A stretch of DNA of 64,000 nucleotides, from positions 1,358,147-1,422,146 of the forward strand of contig NZ_CP011070.1 in the NCBI RefSeq assembly GCF_000956175.1, written 5' to 3'. Origin of the DNA: Nitrosopumilus adriaticus (GTDB taxonomy: Archaea > Thermoproteota > Nitrososphaeria > Nitrososphaerales > Nitrosopumilaceae). The position numbers and the translations under genes were made by a program. How positions within the stretch are numbered: the first letter of the stretch is position 1; each line of letters begins with the position of its first letter. Positions 8,507-17,358 of this stretch are shown here, in pieces. The notes beneath the pieces were generated by a model. The model saw only the letters and a list, made by a program, of their open reading frames with translations. It was not told the origin of the DNA and made no database searches.

Positions 8507-8805
8507 AATTTTTCAGTTCGTACTACGCCAACATCACTAACATAGAGAACTATTGCAAAGTTTGCAAACAGGGTTCTTGAAATTTCTTCTACAACATCTT
8601 GTAGTTTTTCTTCACGCATTATTACTTCAACTTTAACATTTTTTTCAGTTTTTAATCCTTGTCCACGGATTCCACGTGCACCGTTTCCATCTACCTCATA
8701 TGTTGTATATCCAGTGATGTCATGTTTGCCTAAAATTTCAAGTATGTTTTTTTGAGCAAGAATTTCACAAGTGATTGTTAATAGTTTAACATTGTATAGC
8801 TTCAC
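8503..8805 (-). CDS. sbtB: PII-like regulatory protein SbtB
   Basis: A 100-aa protein with a PII-like ferredoxin fold (LLTITCEILAQKNILEILGKHDITGYTTYEV) and a loop GNGARGIRGQG typical of SbtB-type PII-like proteins rather than GlnB. It begins at GTG 8803-8805, which overlaps the sbtA TGA (GTGA), so it is coupled to sbtA. SbtB binds adenine nucleotides and gates SbtA in cyanobacteria; the same regulation is inferred here. Confidence 0.88.
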   Translation of the reverse strand: MKLYNVKLLTITCEILAQKNILEILGKHDITGYTTYEVDGNGARGIRGQGLKTEKNVKVEVIMREEKLQDVVEEISRTLFANFAIVLYVSDVGVVRTEKF

Positions 8806-9887
8806 AAGAACACCTCAGTTATGTAATTGAATAAGTCTATCGTTCCTTCTCCAGTATGAATAAGTGTGGATATTGTATACAAGATTGGCAATGTGACAAT
8901 AATATTGAATGGGAATGTTATCCCCAATGCAGATGTAATGTATAGACTGGGTTTTGCTTCAGGAATTGCATGGCGCAAAACTGCAGGTGCTGCAATAAAT
9001 GATGCACTAGCCATAAGCAATCCAAACATGACTGCACCTCCTATGCTCAATCCTAGAGCAGTTGAGACTAGAACTCCAATAATTCCATTGAATAGAGGCA
9101 TAATAATAGCAAAGGATGTAAGAAAAACGCCTACTTTTCTAATATCATCAAGTCGTTGACCAGCAATTATTCCCATTTCAATCATAAAAATTACAATGGC
9201 TCCAGTAAACATATCATCAAATACAATTTTGATTGATGCAAAACCATCTTCCCCAATTATGTAACCAATTACAATACTACCAAGTAGAATTACAATTGCT
9301 TTTCCAGTAATAGATTCATGTAATACTTTAGAGAGTTTTGTTTTAGTTTGGTTAAATCCAATATCAATATCTGTAGAGCCATCATCTGAAAATGATTGTT
9401 TTTTCTGACGGATTTGTTTTGATACTGCCATATTTGTCATAAATATTGCCAAGATGAAGGCAAGGGGTTCTAACACTGCAAGAATTGCTGCAATATATCC
9501 TTCCGAAGAAACTCCTTGATTTTTGAGAAACGATAGACCCACAGAGAAATGGACTGCACCAACTGCACCATAAGTAGATGCTAAAGCATAAGAATCAAAA
9601 AGATTGAATTTTCCAAGTCTTCGTAAAATTTGATAATGGTTTAATGTAAACAGCAAAGAAAGACCAATTGCAACCAACATTGGAATCAACATATTTTCAA
9701 ATCCAGTATTTCTCATCTCTATTCCACCATGAAGACCAATTGCAGCTAGAAGATAGATTGGTAAAAATTCTGAAATTGCCTCAGGCATTTTTAAATCAGA
9801 TTTTATTCGAGCTGCTATAATTCCAAACAAGAAGAACAGGATAATTGGAGTAAGAAGATTAGCTTGAATTAGTTGTAAAATATCCAT
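8802..9887 (-). CDS. sbtA: sodium-dependent bicarbonate transporter SbtA (DUF897)
   Basis: A 361-aa membrane protein with about ten transmembrane segments. Family features include PEAISEFLPIYLLAAIGLHGG near the N-terminus, STYGAVGAVHFSVG, and the symmetric second half GLLMASASFIAAPAVLRHAIPEA. SbtA imports HCO3- with Na+. An autotrophic ammonia oxidiser that fixes bicarbonate by the 3-hydroxypropionate/4-hydroxybutyrate cycle would benefit directly. sbtB follows with a 4-base overlap. Confidence 0.93.
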   Translation of the reverse strand: MDILQLIQANLLTPIILFFLFGIIAARIKSDLKMPEAISEFLPIYLLAAIGLHGGIEMRNTGFENMLIPMLVAIGLSLLFTLNHYQILRRLGKFNLFDSYALASTYGAVGAVHFSVGLSFLKNQGVSSEGYIAAILAVLEPLAFILAIFMTNMAVSKQIRQKKQSFSDDGSTDIDIGFNQTKTKLSKVLHESITGKAIVILLGSIVIGYIIGEDGFASIKIVFDDMFTGAIVIFMIEMGIIAGQRLDDIRKVGVFLTSFAIIMPLFNGIIGVLVSTALGLSIGGAVMFGLLMASASFIAAPAVLRHAIPEAKPSLYITSALGITFPFNIIVTLPILYTISTLIHTGEGTIDLFNYITEVFL

Positions 9888-10143
9888 TTGAACACTAGAA
9901 AAAATTTTTGGCAGAATAAAAATTAAGACATTAAAAAATCAAACAAACAGGTGAATTAGAAAAGAAATGTTAATCCCTATCAATACAGTTGGAACGTATC
10001 AATTATGGCATCAATAGATCAAAAATCACGCCTGGGGAAATCAAGATTAGAAGAATAATTCAGTCTAGAAGTCAACTACCACAGATCTAAGATTGATCTA
10101 CATCATAGATCATTTAGTTTAAAATAAAAAATAAGAAAAAAAT

Positions 10144-11772
10144 CTACTCTACGTAGAATCCTTTGGACCAGTCATCAGTATTTCGTAATTCTTTACTGCT
10201 GGTAGTTTTTGCTTTTTCAACAACAAACATTGCATCATACATAGGATTGTTTGGATGATATCCTTGGCATTCAAAGTCAAAAATATTTTCTAGTGCAAAT
10301 TTATTTTTGACATAACTTTCTTCCGTATTTGGATTTGTAGAAACTACATAATCAGTTGATCTACAGTTAGAATAGTTAAAGCCACGAATTTCCTCATTGC
10401 CAGATACAATCTTTACATCAATATCAACAAGGTTACGATTGTTTGTTCCAATCACTCCCTGAATTGATAATGCATCATCAACATGGTTGTATAGTAATGG
10501 ATAATCACCAACAATTCCTCTCAACTCTAAAGTTGGATATGCTGCTTTTCTTGTAAATTCAGCATTTGCAGGATTGTCTTTATCACTACGGTATACATTT
10601 TCTGTTGCAGAAAGCACTTTACTTTGTTTGAACATGGAGAACTCTACAGTTTCAACACCATCATCAAACGTGAATGTAGCAAAAGCACTCAATCCTTTGT
10701 CAGTGTTTTGGAGTGGTTCTTGATATTCATGTACAATGTCAATAGATTTCCATGAAGGTTTATCACCTCGAAGTTTATCATAATGCATATTCAATGATTT
10801 AATTCCTGAACATTCAAAACCTAATTGATGTGCTATGACAAATCCACTTTTTCCAGTAAATCCTTCTTCTTTGTCTGTCAAAGTGGTGATTTTTGCATCC
10901 TCAACATGACAACTTGAGAAATCAAATCCTCTGTATGTTTTTTCACCATTAGAAAATTCAACTAATGCATCAAAGTCATCATTGGATTGATGTGTGAGTC
11001 CAGATATTTTTCTAGCATTATCAATTTTCTTCTGCAAGAGAGGATAATAATCCAAAACACCTTCTACTGAGAATTCTGCTTTAACATTTCTATCAGATTC
11101 AGTATATCCTGAAACTAGATCAAATACAGGAAATTGAATTTTTTCCTTTCCTTCATTAAATGAGAATGTTACAAATGTTTTCATTCCGTTAGCGAATTTA
11201 AATCCAGAATCACCATGATCTATTATCGTTCCATGATTTATGGGTGTAGGATCATTGTTTGATTTTAATCCACTACATACAAAGTCAATTTTGTCTACTA
11301 TTGCAAATCCAACTTCTTTGTGATAACTCTCATAGTCATTAGAATCAAGTGTTTCAACTTGATAGTTATCAATTCTACAATTGTTGTAATCAAGCGAGAT
11401 TATAGACTCTCCCTCTTTTACAAAATTTGCATCTACATCAAAGTATTTGAATTGATGATCAAATGCTGCATTTGAGTATCGATAAATGTATGCTTCATCC
11501 ATTGCTTTATGTAATAACGGAGAGTCTGTCACAGTTCCTTCTACTGAAAATGAAACTCCTGAATCATCAACAAAATTTTCTCCCATTTTGAAAACAGGGA
11601 ATTGGAGTGTTTCAGTTCCGTCTCGGAAATTAAATGTCAGTTCTGGCATAATGTCGCCTACCATTTTGTAGTCTCTTTCTTCAGCAAATGCATTTGAAAA
11701 TCCAAATGCAGTTACTGTGAATAAAGCAACAATGCTAAAAATTGCAATGTTATTTGCGTTTTTGTAAGTCAT
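10144..11772 (-). CDS. secreted protein with three tandem ~130-aa repeats
   Basis: A signal peptide (about 1-30, ending ...FSNAFA) precedes three homologous units at roughly residues 45-170, 201-325 and 365-505. Each begins with a strand pattern such as TFNFRDGTETLQFPVF / TFSFNEGKEKIQFPVF / TFTFDDGVETVEFSMF. Each ends with F-x-C-x-G, and each holds a conserved cysteine pair (C132/C166, C288/C321, C470/C502) that probably forms a disulfide outside the cell. I do not recognise the domain. It may be a cell-surface or periplasm-like adhesin or substrate-binding module. Confidence 0.8.
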   Translation of the reverse strand: MTYKNANNIAIFSIVALFTVTAFGFSNAFAEERDYKMVGDIMPELTFNFRDGTETLQFPVFKMGENFVDDSGVSFSVEGTVTDSPLLHKAMDEAYIYRYSNAAFDHQFKYFDVDANFVKEGESIISLDYNNCRIDNYQVETLDSNDYESYHKEVGFAIVDKIDFVCSGLKSNNDPTPINHGTIIDHGDSGFKFANGMKTFVTFSFNEGKEKIQFPVFDLVSGYTESDRNVKAEFSVEGVLDYYPLLQKKIDNARKISGLTHQSNDDFDALVEFSNGEKTYRGFDFSSCHVEDAKITTLTDKEEGFTGKSGFVIAHQLGFECSGIKSLNMHYDKLRGDKPSWKSIDIVHEYQEPLQNTDKGLSAFATFTFDDGVETVEFSMFKQSKVLSATENVYRSDKDNPANAEFTRKAAYPTLELRGIVGDYPLLYNHVDDALSIQGVIGTNNRNLVDIDVKIVSGNEEIRGFNYSNCRSTDYVVSTNPNTEESYVKNKFALENIFDFECQGYHPNNPMYDAMFVVEKAKTTSSKELRNTDDWSKGFYVE

Positions 11773-11912
11773 TAATGCTTGAAAGAGAAATTTGTATTAT
11801 AACCTGAATGATCATTCTATACTTGGAAAACATAGTCATAGAGAGATTATATTTTCTATATAGAAGGAATAGAACAATTTGAATTTCACATTATTAGAAC
11901 AAAGATTTGAGG

Positions 11913-13511
11913 TTATGATTCACAATTTAACAAAAGATCTTTTTGGGAATTTTCTGGAGAGTAACAGCCATCAGAATCATCACCGCCATCCATAACATCG
12001 GAGCCTGAATTAGAATATAGAATGTCAAATCCATAGCCTCCTTTTAGAACATCATTTCCAGGACCACCTGATAATGTATCAGTTCCATTATTTCCATAAA
12101 TTATATCATCACCATTTCCACCAAAAACACAGTCATTTCCATCATTACCACTGATGATGTCAGATCCATCTAATCCAAAAATCAGATCATCATTTGGAGT
12201 TCCCTGAATGAAATCATCAGTATTGGTACCTACGATCATATTATAATCAGAATAAACGTGTCCACATGCATGAATTGTGATGGTTTGGTAGGCTTCAGCA
12301 GTATTTCCAGCATTGTCAAATGCAATCCAAGTCACTTTGTTAACACCTAGAGAGAATTCCTCAGGAGCATTATTCAAAATTGATTTAATTCCACTTTCAC
12401 TATCAGCAGCTATTGCCTCACCAATATTTACAAAAGTAGTCAAACCAGTTGCTTCTAAAATCATATCACTTGGAGGCATTATTGTTGGATTAATTTTATC
12501 ACGGGAAAAGGATTCAATTATTTCAGGTTCCACAACTTCGGGAATTTCAATCACTTCAATGATTTCAGGTTCAGTGTAAGCTGGCGTCTCAAGTGAATAA
12601 ATTTTGTGTGCACTAGAGTCTACAACTAGTAATTCACCATTAACTCCCAATGCAATGTCTGTAGGAGTTCTAAAGGTTTGTGAAAAAGGTCCATTTTTCT
12701 GAAAAATATTTAGATACAGACTATCATCTTGATCAAGAGACAAGACTTTGCCACTTTCAGAATTTACAACATATATTTTTCCTTCAGGGGAAATCTCAAT
12801 CCCTCCAGGAGAAAAGGTAAAATCATATCCAGTAAAAGTAAGTGTTCTTATCCAATTTCCAAAAGAATCAAATTTTTCAATTTTACGATTTCCTTTATCA
12901 GTAACATACACATATCCCTCATCGTCAACATCTACTCCAATTGCAGTAAGGAATTGACCGGTTCCCATTCCACTTGAGCCAAAAGATAAAACAAATTCCC
13001 CATCAGATGTAAATTTTTGAATTCTTTGATTTCCTGTATCTACAACATAGACATTATTCTCTGAATCAACTGCAATGCCATTTGGATATTTGAATTGTCC
13101 ATCATGGATTCCCTTACTTCCCCATTGTTCAGTAAATGTTCCATTCAGATAAAATTTTTGAATTTTATGCAAATCGTGGTCTGCAACATAAACAAAATTA
13201 CCACTCACTGCTATTCCAGCAGGATAATGAAATTCCCCAGGCAAAGTTCCGCTTTGTCCCCAGTGAGTAAGATATTGTCCATCACTGGAAAATTTTTGAA
13301 TTCGTTTATTTCCTAAATCACTTACATAAGAATTCCCTTCTTCATCTACTGCAATGAATTCAGGATATGAAAAATGTCCGTCTTTTGCAATACCAAACTG
13401 ACCCCACTCTGAGATTAAATCATAATCACCCAGTGCATATGAAGAAGGAATCAAAGCACTAGACACTAAAAAGATTGTAAAAACCATTACAAGCAGGACA
13501 AACTTTGACAA
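11913..13511 (-). CDS. secreted NHL-repeat / HYR / RTX calcium-binding protein
   Basis: A 532-aa chimera. A signal peptide (1-26) is followed by about six NHL beta-propeller repeats (e.g. YPEFIAVDEEGNSYVSD, GNKRIQKFSSDGQY) up to ~310. A Glu/Pro/Ile-rich linker leads to a HYR-like Ig domain (NPTIMPPSDMILEATG ... GVNKVTWIAFDNAGN) and then seven or so RTX nonapeptide repeats (GNDGNDCVFGGNGDDIIYG) that would fold on Ca2+. It ends with a Cys-containing cap. It is likely an extracellular surface protein; ligands are unknown. Confidence 0.88.
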   Translation of the reverse strand: MSKFVLLVMVFTIFLVSSALIPSSYALGDYDLISEWGQFGIAKDGHFSYPEFIAVDEEGNSYVSDLGNKRIQKFSSDGQYLTHWGQSGTLPGEFHYPAGIAVSGNFVYVADHDLHKIQKFYLNGTFTEQWGSKGIHDGQFKYPNGIAVDSENNVYVVDTGNQRIQKFTSDGEFVLSFGSSGMGTGQFLTAIGVDVDDEGYVYVTDKGNRKIEKFDSFGNWIRTLTFTGYDFTFSPGGIEISPEGKIYVVNSESGKVLSLDQDDSLYLNIFQKNGPFSQTFRTPTDIALGVNGELLVVDSSAHKIYSLETPAYTEPEIIEVIEIPEVVEPEIIESFSRDKINPTIMPPSDMILEATGLTTFVNIGEAIAADSESGIKSILNNAPEEFSLGVNKVTWIAFDNAGNTAEAYQTITIHACGHVYSDYNMIVGTNTDDFIQGTPNDDLIFGLDGSDIISGNDGNDCVFGGNGDDIIYGNNGTDTLSGGPGNDVLKGGYGFDILYSNSGSDVMDGGDDSDGCYSPENSQKDLLLNCES

Positions 13512-13582
13512 CAGATACTTTTTCTAAAATTTGGCAAAGATCAACAGAGTTAACAAATATTCCATTTTTTGTCAACTTTGTG

Positions 13583-14368
13583 TCAAAATGGTTTGTTCAC
13601 TTCTCGCGTAAAGACATAGCTTGCAAGCCCCACCATAACTAAAACAAATACAGAGATTACCCCCAGACTCAATACAATTGAGATTCCACCCTCTGAGACA
13701 CCGGTCATTAATTCCCTTACAAGCAATACCGTGTATGTCACAGGGTTGAGTTTTGCAATTACTGCAAGCCAATCAGGAAGTAATTCTAATGGGAACAGTG
13801 CAGGACTCAGCATAAACAGAGGCATCCCTAGAAAATTTATCACCCCCCAAAAAGTTTCTTGAGACTTTGCAGTAGCTGCTACAATTACAGATATTCCAGA
13901 AAAACCCAACGAAAACAAAATTACAATTGCCATGATTGGCGCAATCATTATAGGATTGGGAAAGTTCACACCTATTGCCAAAGCAATTCCCAAAATCAGA
14001 CTAGCTTGCAGGGCAGCAATCAGTGAAATTGCAGACATTTTTCCAAGTGCCACAGCAGAACGAGATATAGGAGAAGTCAACGCCTTATTCATAAAGCCAT
14101 AACGTCTATCCCACAAAGTATTGACGCCACCAAAAATACTTGTAAAAATTGCAGTTAGAATTATGACACCAGGTGCCATAAACTCTATGTATTCGCCTTC
14201 AAACCCAACTGATTGAATTAGTGGTTGAGTTCCTGAAAAAGTATTTCCGATAACAATAATCCAAATCGCAGGTTGAATTAAACGAATTAAAACGCCACTT
14301 CGAGATTTTTTGTATCTCTTTAACTCTCTCCAAAAAATTGTATAAGTATCATACATCAATGTATTCAT
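13583..14368 (-). CDS. ABC-2 type transporter permease
   Basis: A 261-aa permease with six predicted transmembrane segments and the ABC-2 pattern (GGVNTLWDRRYGFMNKALTSPISRSAVALGK coupling region; FLGMPLFMLSPALFPLELLPDWL). It overlaps the upstream ATPase gene by four bases and forms a DrrAB-like exporter with it. Such pairs export drugs, lipids or polysaccharides; the substrate cannot be inferred here. Confidence 0.92.
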   Translation of the reverse strand: MNTLMYDTYTIFWRELKRYKKSRSGVLIRLIQPAIWIIVIGNTFSGTQPLIQSVGFEGEYIEFMAPGVIILTAIFTSIFGGVNTLWDRRYGFMNKALTSPISRSAVALGKMSAISLIAALQASLILGIALAIGVNFPNPIMIAPIMAIVILFSLGFSGISVIVAATAKSQETFWGVINFLGMPLFMLSPALFPLELLPDWLAVIAKLNPVTYTVLLVRELMTGVSEGGISIVLSLGVISVFVLVMVGLASYVFTREVNKPF

Positions 14369-15384
14369 GCACGTAACCTCTTCATCTTTGCATGCTCTCT
14401 TTTTCGATTAAACTTTGAATCATCATCTCTTATTTCATGTCCAGTGTATGAAATGAATACATCATCAAGTGTTGGTTGTGTCAAAGCAATTGAAACGATT
14501 TTAATTTTAAGAGCAGATGAGATTTGAAAAATTTTTGGGATTACTTCTGCTCCATTTGAAGCAAAGAGAGTTAGTTTGGATCCATCTACATTAATTTTGT
14601 TTACAAACTCTATCTCATGAAGTTGTGATAAAAATGAATCATGATTTTCTTCATCTCCAATGATAATTGAAATTACTTCATTGCCCATTGCATTTTTCAT
14701 ATTTTGAGGAGTGTCAATTACCTGTATTTTTCCACCATCAATAATTCCAACTCTATCACATAGTTGATCAGCCTCTTCCATGTAGTGGGTTGTAAGAAAG
14801 ATAGTCATCTCAAACTCATCATGGATTTTTTTCAGATATTTCCAAATTTTCCTCCTAGTCTGAATGTCCAAGCCCACAGTAGGCTCATCAAGAAACAATG
14901 CTTTTGGTCTATGTAAAAGGCCACCGGCAATATCTAGTCTTTTTCTCATGCCGCCTGAATAAGTGACAACAGAGTCATGTTGTTTATCACTTAATTCAAT
15001 TAATTCTAAAATATCATCAATTCTTTTATTGATTTGATTTTTTGGGATATGGTTTAGTTTTGCCTGCAAAATTAAATTCTCTCTGCCAGTTAGATATTCA
15101 TCAACTGTAGTCTCTTGTTGGACATAACCAATGCTTTCTCTAACTTTTTTTGCATCTTTCACCACATCAAATCCTGAAATCAAAGCTTGGCCAGATGTTG
15201 GTTTTAGCAAAGTTGTAAGAATCATCATAGTTGTACTTTTTCCAGCACCATTAGGCCCTAGAAATCCAAATATTTCTCCACTTTCAACTGAAAAAGAGAT
15301 ATCATTTACAGCAATCACATCTCCAAATGATTTTGTTAGAGATTTTGTTTCTATAGCAGGCAATATTCTGATCGCATTTTGCAA
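14365..15384 (-). CDS. ABC transporter ATP-binding protein (DrrA-like)
   Basis: A 339-aa ATPase with Walker A GPNGAGKST (about 43-51), signature YSGGMRKR (142-149) and Walker B ALFLDEPT (162-169), followed by LTTHYMEEADQLCDRVGII. A C-terminal ~100-residue extension is typical of DrrA-type subunits of ABC-2 exporters. The only start in frame near the N-terminus is TTG 15382-15384. It is translated with the downstream permease. Confidence 0.93.
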   Translation of the reverse strand: MQNAIRILPAIETKSLTKSFGDVIAVNDISFSVESGEIFGFLGPNGAGKSTTMMILTTLLKPTSGQALISGFDVVKDAKKVRESIGYVQQETTVDEYLTGRENLILQAKLNHIPKNQINKRIDDILELIELSDKQHDSVVTYSGGMRKRLDIAGGLLHRPKALFLDEPTVGLDIQTRRKIWKYLKKIHDEFEMTIFLTTHYMEEADQLCDRVGIIDGGKIQVIDTPQNMKNAMGNEVISIIIGDEENHDSFLSQLHEIEFVNKINVDGSKLTLFASNGAEVIPKIFQISSALKIKIVSIALTQPTLDDVFISYTGHEIRDDDSKFNRKREHAKMKRLRA

Positions 15385-15448
15385 TTATAAATTGCTAAGT
15401 ATTTGAGAGCACAAAAAAAATTTAAAGAGCAAACAGAGGACTAGTGGC

Positions 15449-15547
15449 ATGATAGGATTATGTCAAAAATGCCACTCATCTAATGTAGAGATAACAGTTC
15501 AGGAAGGAATTCCTGTTTGTAAGGTATGTTCAAAGAAAGCAGGCTAG
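15449..15547 (+). CDS. 32-aa zinc-ribbon microprotein
   Basis: A tiny frame with LCQKCHSS near the start and VCKVCSKK near the end: two CxxC knuckles 19 residues apart, a minimal zinc ribbon. A TATA-like TTTAAA at 15420-15425 lies about 27 nt before ATG 15449, as for leaderless genes. It is divergent from the ABC ATPase gene. Function unknown; zinc binding is inferred from the cysteine spacing. Confidence 0.6.
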   Translation: MIGLCQKCHSSNVEITVQEGIPVCKVCSKKAG

Positions 15548-15586
15548 ACAGTAAAGGTTATTTTTAAAAAAGAAGAGAAAAAGAGA

Positions 15587-16039
15587 TCATTCAAGTTTTT
15601 TGAATTCTTCTCTGGTCATTCTAAGTATGACTCGTTCACCAATTCCCCAAATTTCGGATTTGGATAAGATTTTTGAATGCATTAATCCATTACTAACTTC
15701 AATTGATTCAAGATCATTGGTATCAGGATTTCTGTGTAACCGTTTGACTTTGCCAATTTTATGGCCATCAATATCAACAACAGATACTCCTGTTCTTACT
15801 GGAGGTCTGCTAAGAAGTAGAGTTTCCTCAGAAAATTTGTCAATATAATCCTCTGAAAGAAAATAATCCTTGTTGAATCCCTGATGGATTGTCACTCCAG
15901 ATACTGTGAGGGTGTCTTGATGGATATGGATATGTTTGACTTTGCCATATCGAATTCCCTCTCTATCAATGACTTTTTTTCCAGTAAAAGAGTCAGCAGT
16001 TGCAATGTTTGTAGGCATTCCTTCTAGTTTTACGGACAT
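15587..16039 (-). CDS. PRC-barrel domain protein (two copies)
   Basis: A ~150-aa protein with two PRC-barrel-like halves: FTGKKVIDREGIRYGKVKHI and then VRTGVSVVDIDGHKIGKVKRL. PRC barrels occur in RNA-processing factors (RimM), photosynthetic H subunits and archaeal CdvA. The stand-alone duplicated form here may be a small scaffold or binding protein. I chose ATG 16037-16039 because the longer reading to 16093 starts with TTG and adds 18 weakly conserved-looking residues. The role is uncertain. Confidence 0.75.
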   Translation of the reverse strand: MSVKLEGMPTNIATADSFTGKKVIDREGIRYGKVKHIHIHQDTLTVSGVTIHQGFNKDYFLSEDYIDKFSEETLLLSRPPVRTGVSVVDIDGHKIGKVKRLHRNPDTNDLESIEVSNGLMHSKILSKSEIWGIGERVILRMTREEFKKLE

Positions 16040-16126
16040 GGTACCGTATCTGCAGATTTGCTTATCATACCAAATATCAGAAATTTCTATCAATGGGGTT
16101 AAATTACTTGACAGAAAAAATTACGC

Positions 16127-16447
16127 ATGAAGATTAAAGAGAAATTATTCAGACCAATCCTAATTACAAAGGGAAGGAAAACAGGCAACCCACATTCAGT
16201 TATACTCAGAGCAGTAAATCATGATGGTAAAATATATTTTTCAAGACACCGACCTGATGGAGACTGGTTCAAAAACGCATTGGCAAATCCAGAAGTAAAA
16301 ATACAGTATAAAGAAATGGTTTTTTCTGGGAAGGCAAAGTTAGTGACAGATGAAGAGTTTAGCCAAAAGATTTCAGAATTAAAATATCCCGGTGAAGCGA
16401 GAGCAAAAGAAAAAAGAGTTACAATTGAGATTACTCTGGATAATTAA
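16127..16447 (+). CDS. deazaflavin (F420)-dependent nitroreductase-family protein
   Basis: A 106-aa small split-barrel protein of the DUF385/DDN family: LITKGRKTGNPHSVILRAV, then a GKIYFSRHRPDGDWFKNALANPEVKI strand-turn. These features define the F420H2-binding PNPOx-like fold. F420 is expected because a cofE gene lies at 49.2 kb. A TATA-like GTTAAATTA sits ~27 nt upstream of the ATG. The substrate is unknown. Confidence 0.8.
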   Translation: MKIKEKLFRPILITKGRKTGNPHSVILRAVNHDGKIYFSRHRPDGDWFKNALANPEVKIQYKEMVFSGKAKLVTDEEFSQKISELKYPGEARAKEKRVTIEITLDN

Positions 16448-17211
16448 TTAGAATTTTTCAGATATTTTATCAAATAGTAAACAGTGATACCGCCTAGTAT
16501 TGCTGTAAGAATTACAAATGGAATAAACAACTCTGTTCCCAAATTGCTAACATCAGAATCAATTACAGTCTCTACAACATCCAAATTTTCCTGAATATAA
16601 TCTTGAGATTCTACACTTTTTTCCAATTGTATGTGTGATTCAGATTCTGCCACCATCGGTGAAGCAGCGATAGATTCTGCAGATTCATCCATTCCAATAG
16701 ATTCAGAAGTTTTTGCTGAAAGTTCAGGTGATGCAATTCTACTTGAAATCATACTTGATGGAACTTTGTCTTCTAGTTGAGACAATGAAATAATTGCAGA
16801 GAATCCAGTTGCAATTCCTAGTCCTGCGACTTTGTAGATATGTCTAAAGGAACGGACAAGTAACTTGCTTTCTTTGGTTTTTTCTGAAAAGCTTGGAGGA
16901 ACAATTACAATACTGAACTTTGTTGCAGTGTAGATTTTCATGTCTTGAGACTTTGAGTTTTTTTCAATCTTTGAAATTTTTACCACACCTAAATCCTGAA
17001 GTTTGTTAAGATGATACTTTACTAGTTGAAGCGAAATCTCAGTCTTTTGAGAAATCTGAGTTGCAGTCAACTCTTCATTGAAAAGTAATTGAAGGATTTC
17101 GCGGCTAGAATCGTTAGTAAACAGCTCACCAAACATCTTTATTTTTTTGTCATCAGTTGCAAGGATTTTGATTTTTTCAGTAAAATCATCATCAGGGATT
17201 TTAGAGGACAT
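16444..17211 (-). CDS. membrane-anchored winged-helix regulator
   Basis: A 255-aa protein with an N-terminal ArsR-like winged helix (NDSSREILQLLFNEELTATQISQ ... QLVKYHLNKLQDLGVVKI, residues ~34-80). Two hydrophobic segments (about 128-145 and 227-247) flank a Ser/Glu-rich stretch that would lie outside the cell. This topology is that of a one-component membrane sensor-regulator. It is divergent from the secreted beta-propeller gene at 17359 and may control it. The gene pair context is suggestive only. Confidence 0.82.
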   Translation of the reverse strand: MSSKIPDDDFTEKIKILATDDKKIKMFGELFTNDSSREILQLLFNEELTATQISQKTEISLQLVKYHLNKLQDLGVVKISKIEKNSKSQDMKIYTATKFSIVIVPPSFSEKTKESKLLVRSFRHIYKVAGLGIATGFSAIISLSQLEDKVPSSMISSRIASPELSAKTSESIGMDESAESIAASPMVAESESHIQLEKSVESQDYIQENLDVVETVIDSDVSNLGTELFIPFVILTAILGGITVYYLIKYLKNSN

Positions 17212-17345
17212 TTGAGTTCATACTGTAATTCCTGAATATGTAAGTTGTTTGGTAAAATTCAAATTTCACTAAACCTTTTATCCCAAACTACAAAATAGTA
17301 GTAATCGCTAAATTCGAGATTTCATAAAAAGAGATACGGAAAATA

Positions 17346-17353
17346 GTGAGGAG
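17346..17353 (+). promoter_or_regulatory. Shine-Dalgarno of the beta-propeller gene
   Basis: GTGAGGAG at 17346-17353 lies five bases before ATG 17359. Most single genes in this window look leaderless, so this clear ribosome binding site implies a real 5' leader and sets the start. Confidence 0.65.
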
Positions 17354-17358
17354 AAAAA

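Noticed and set aside
10005-10058. A 17-codon plus-strand frame (ATG 10005) in the gap between sbtA and the repeat protein
   Set aside because: Too short, no Cys or other motif, no good promoter geometry; this 256-bp gap shows nothing else I can support.
11854-11865. Palindrome TTCTATATAGAA upstream of the triple-repeat protein
   Set aside because: AT-rich and short; likely a TATA-like element or chance.
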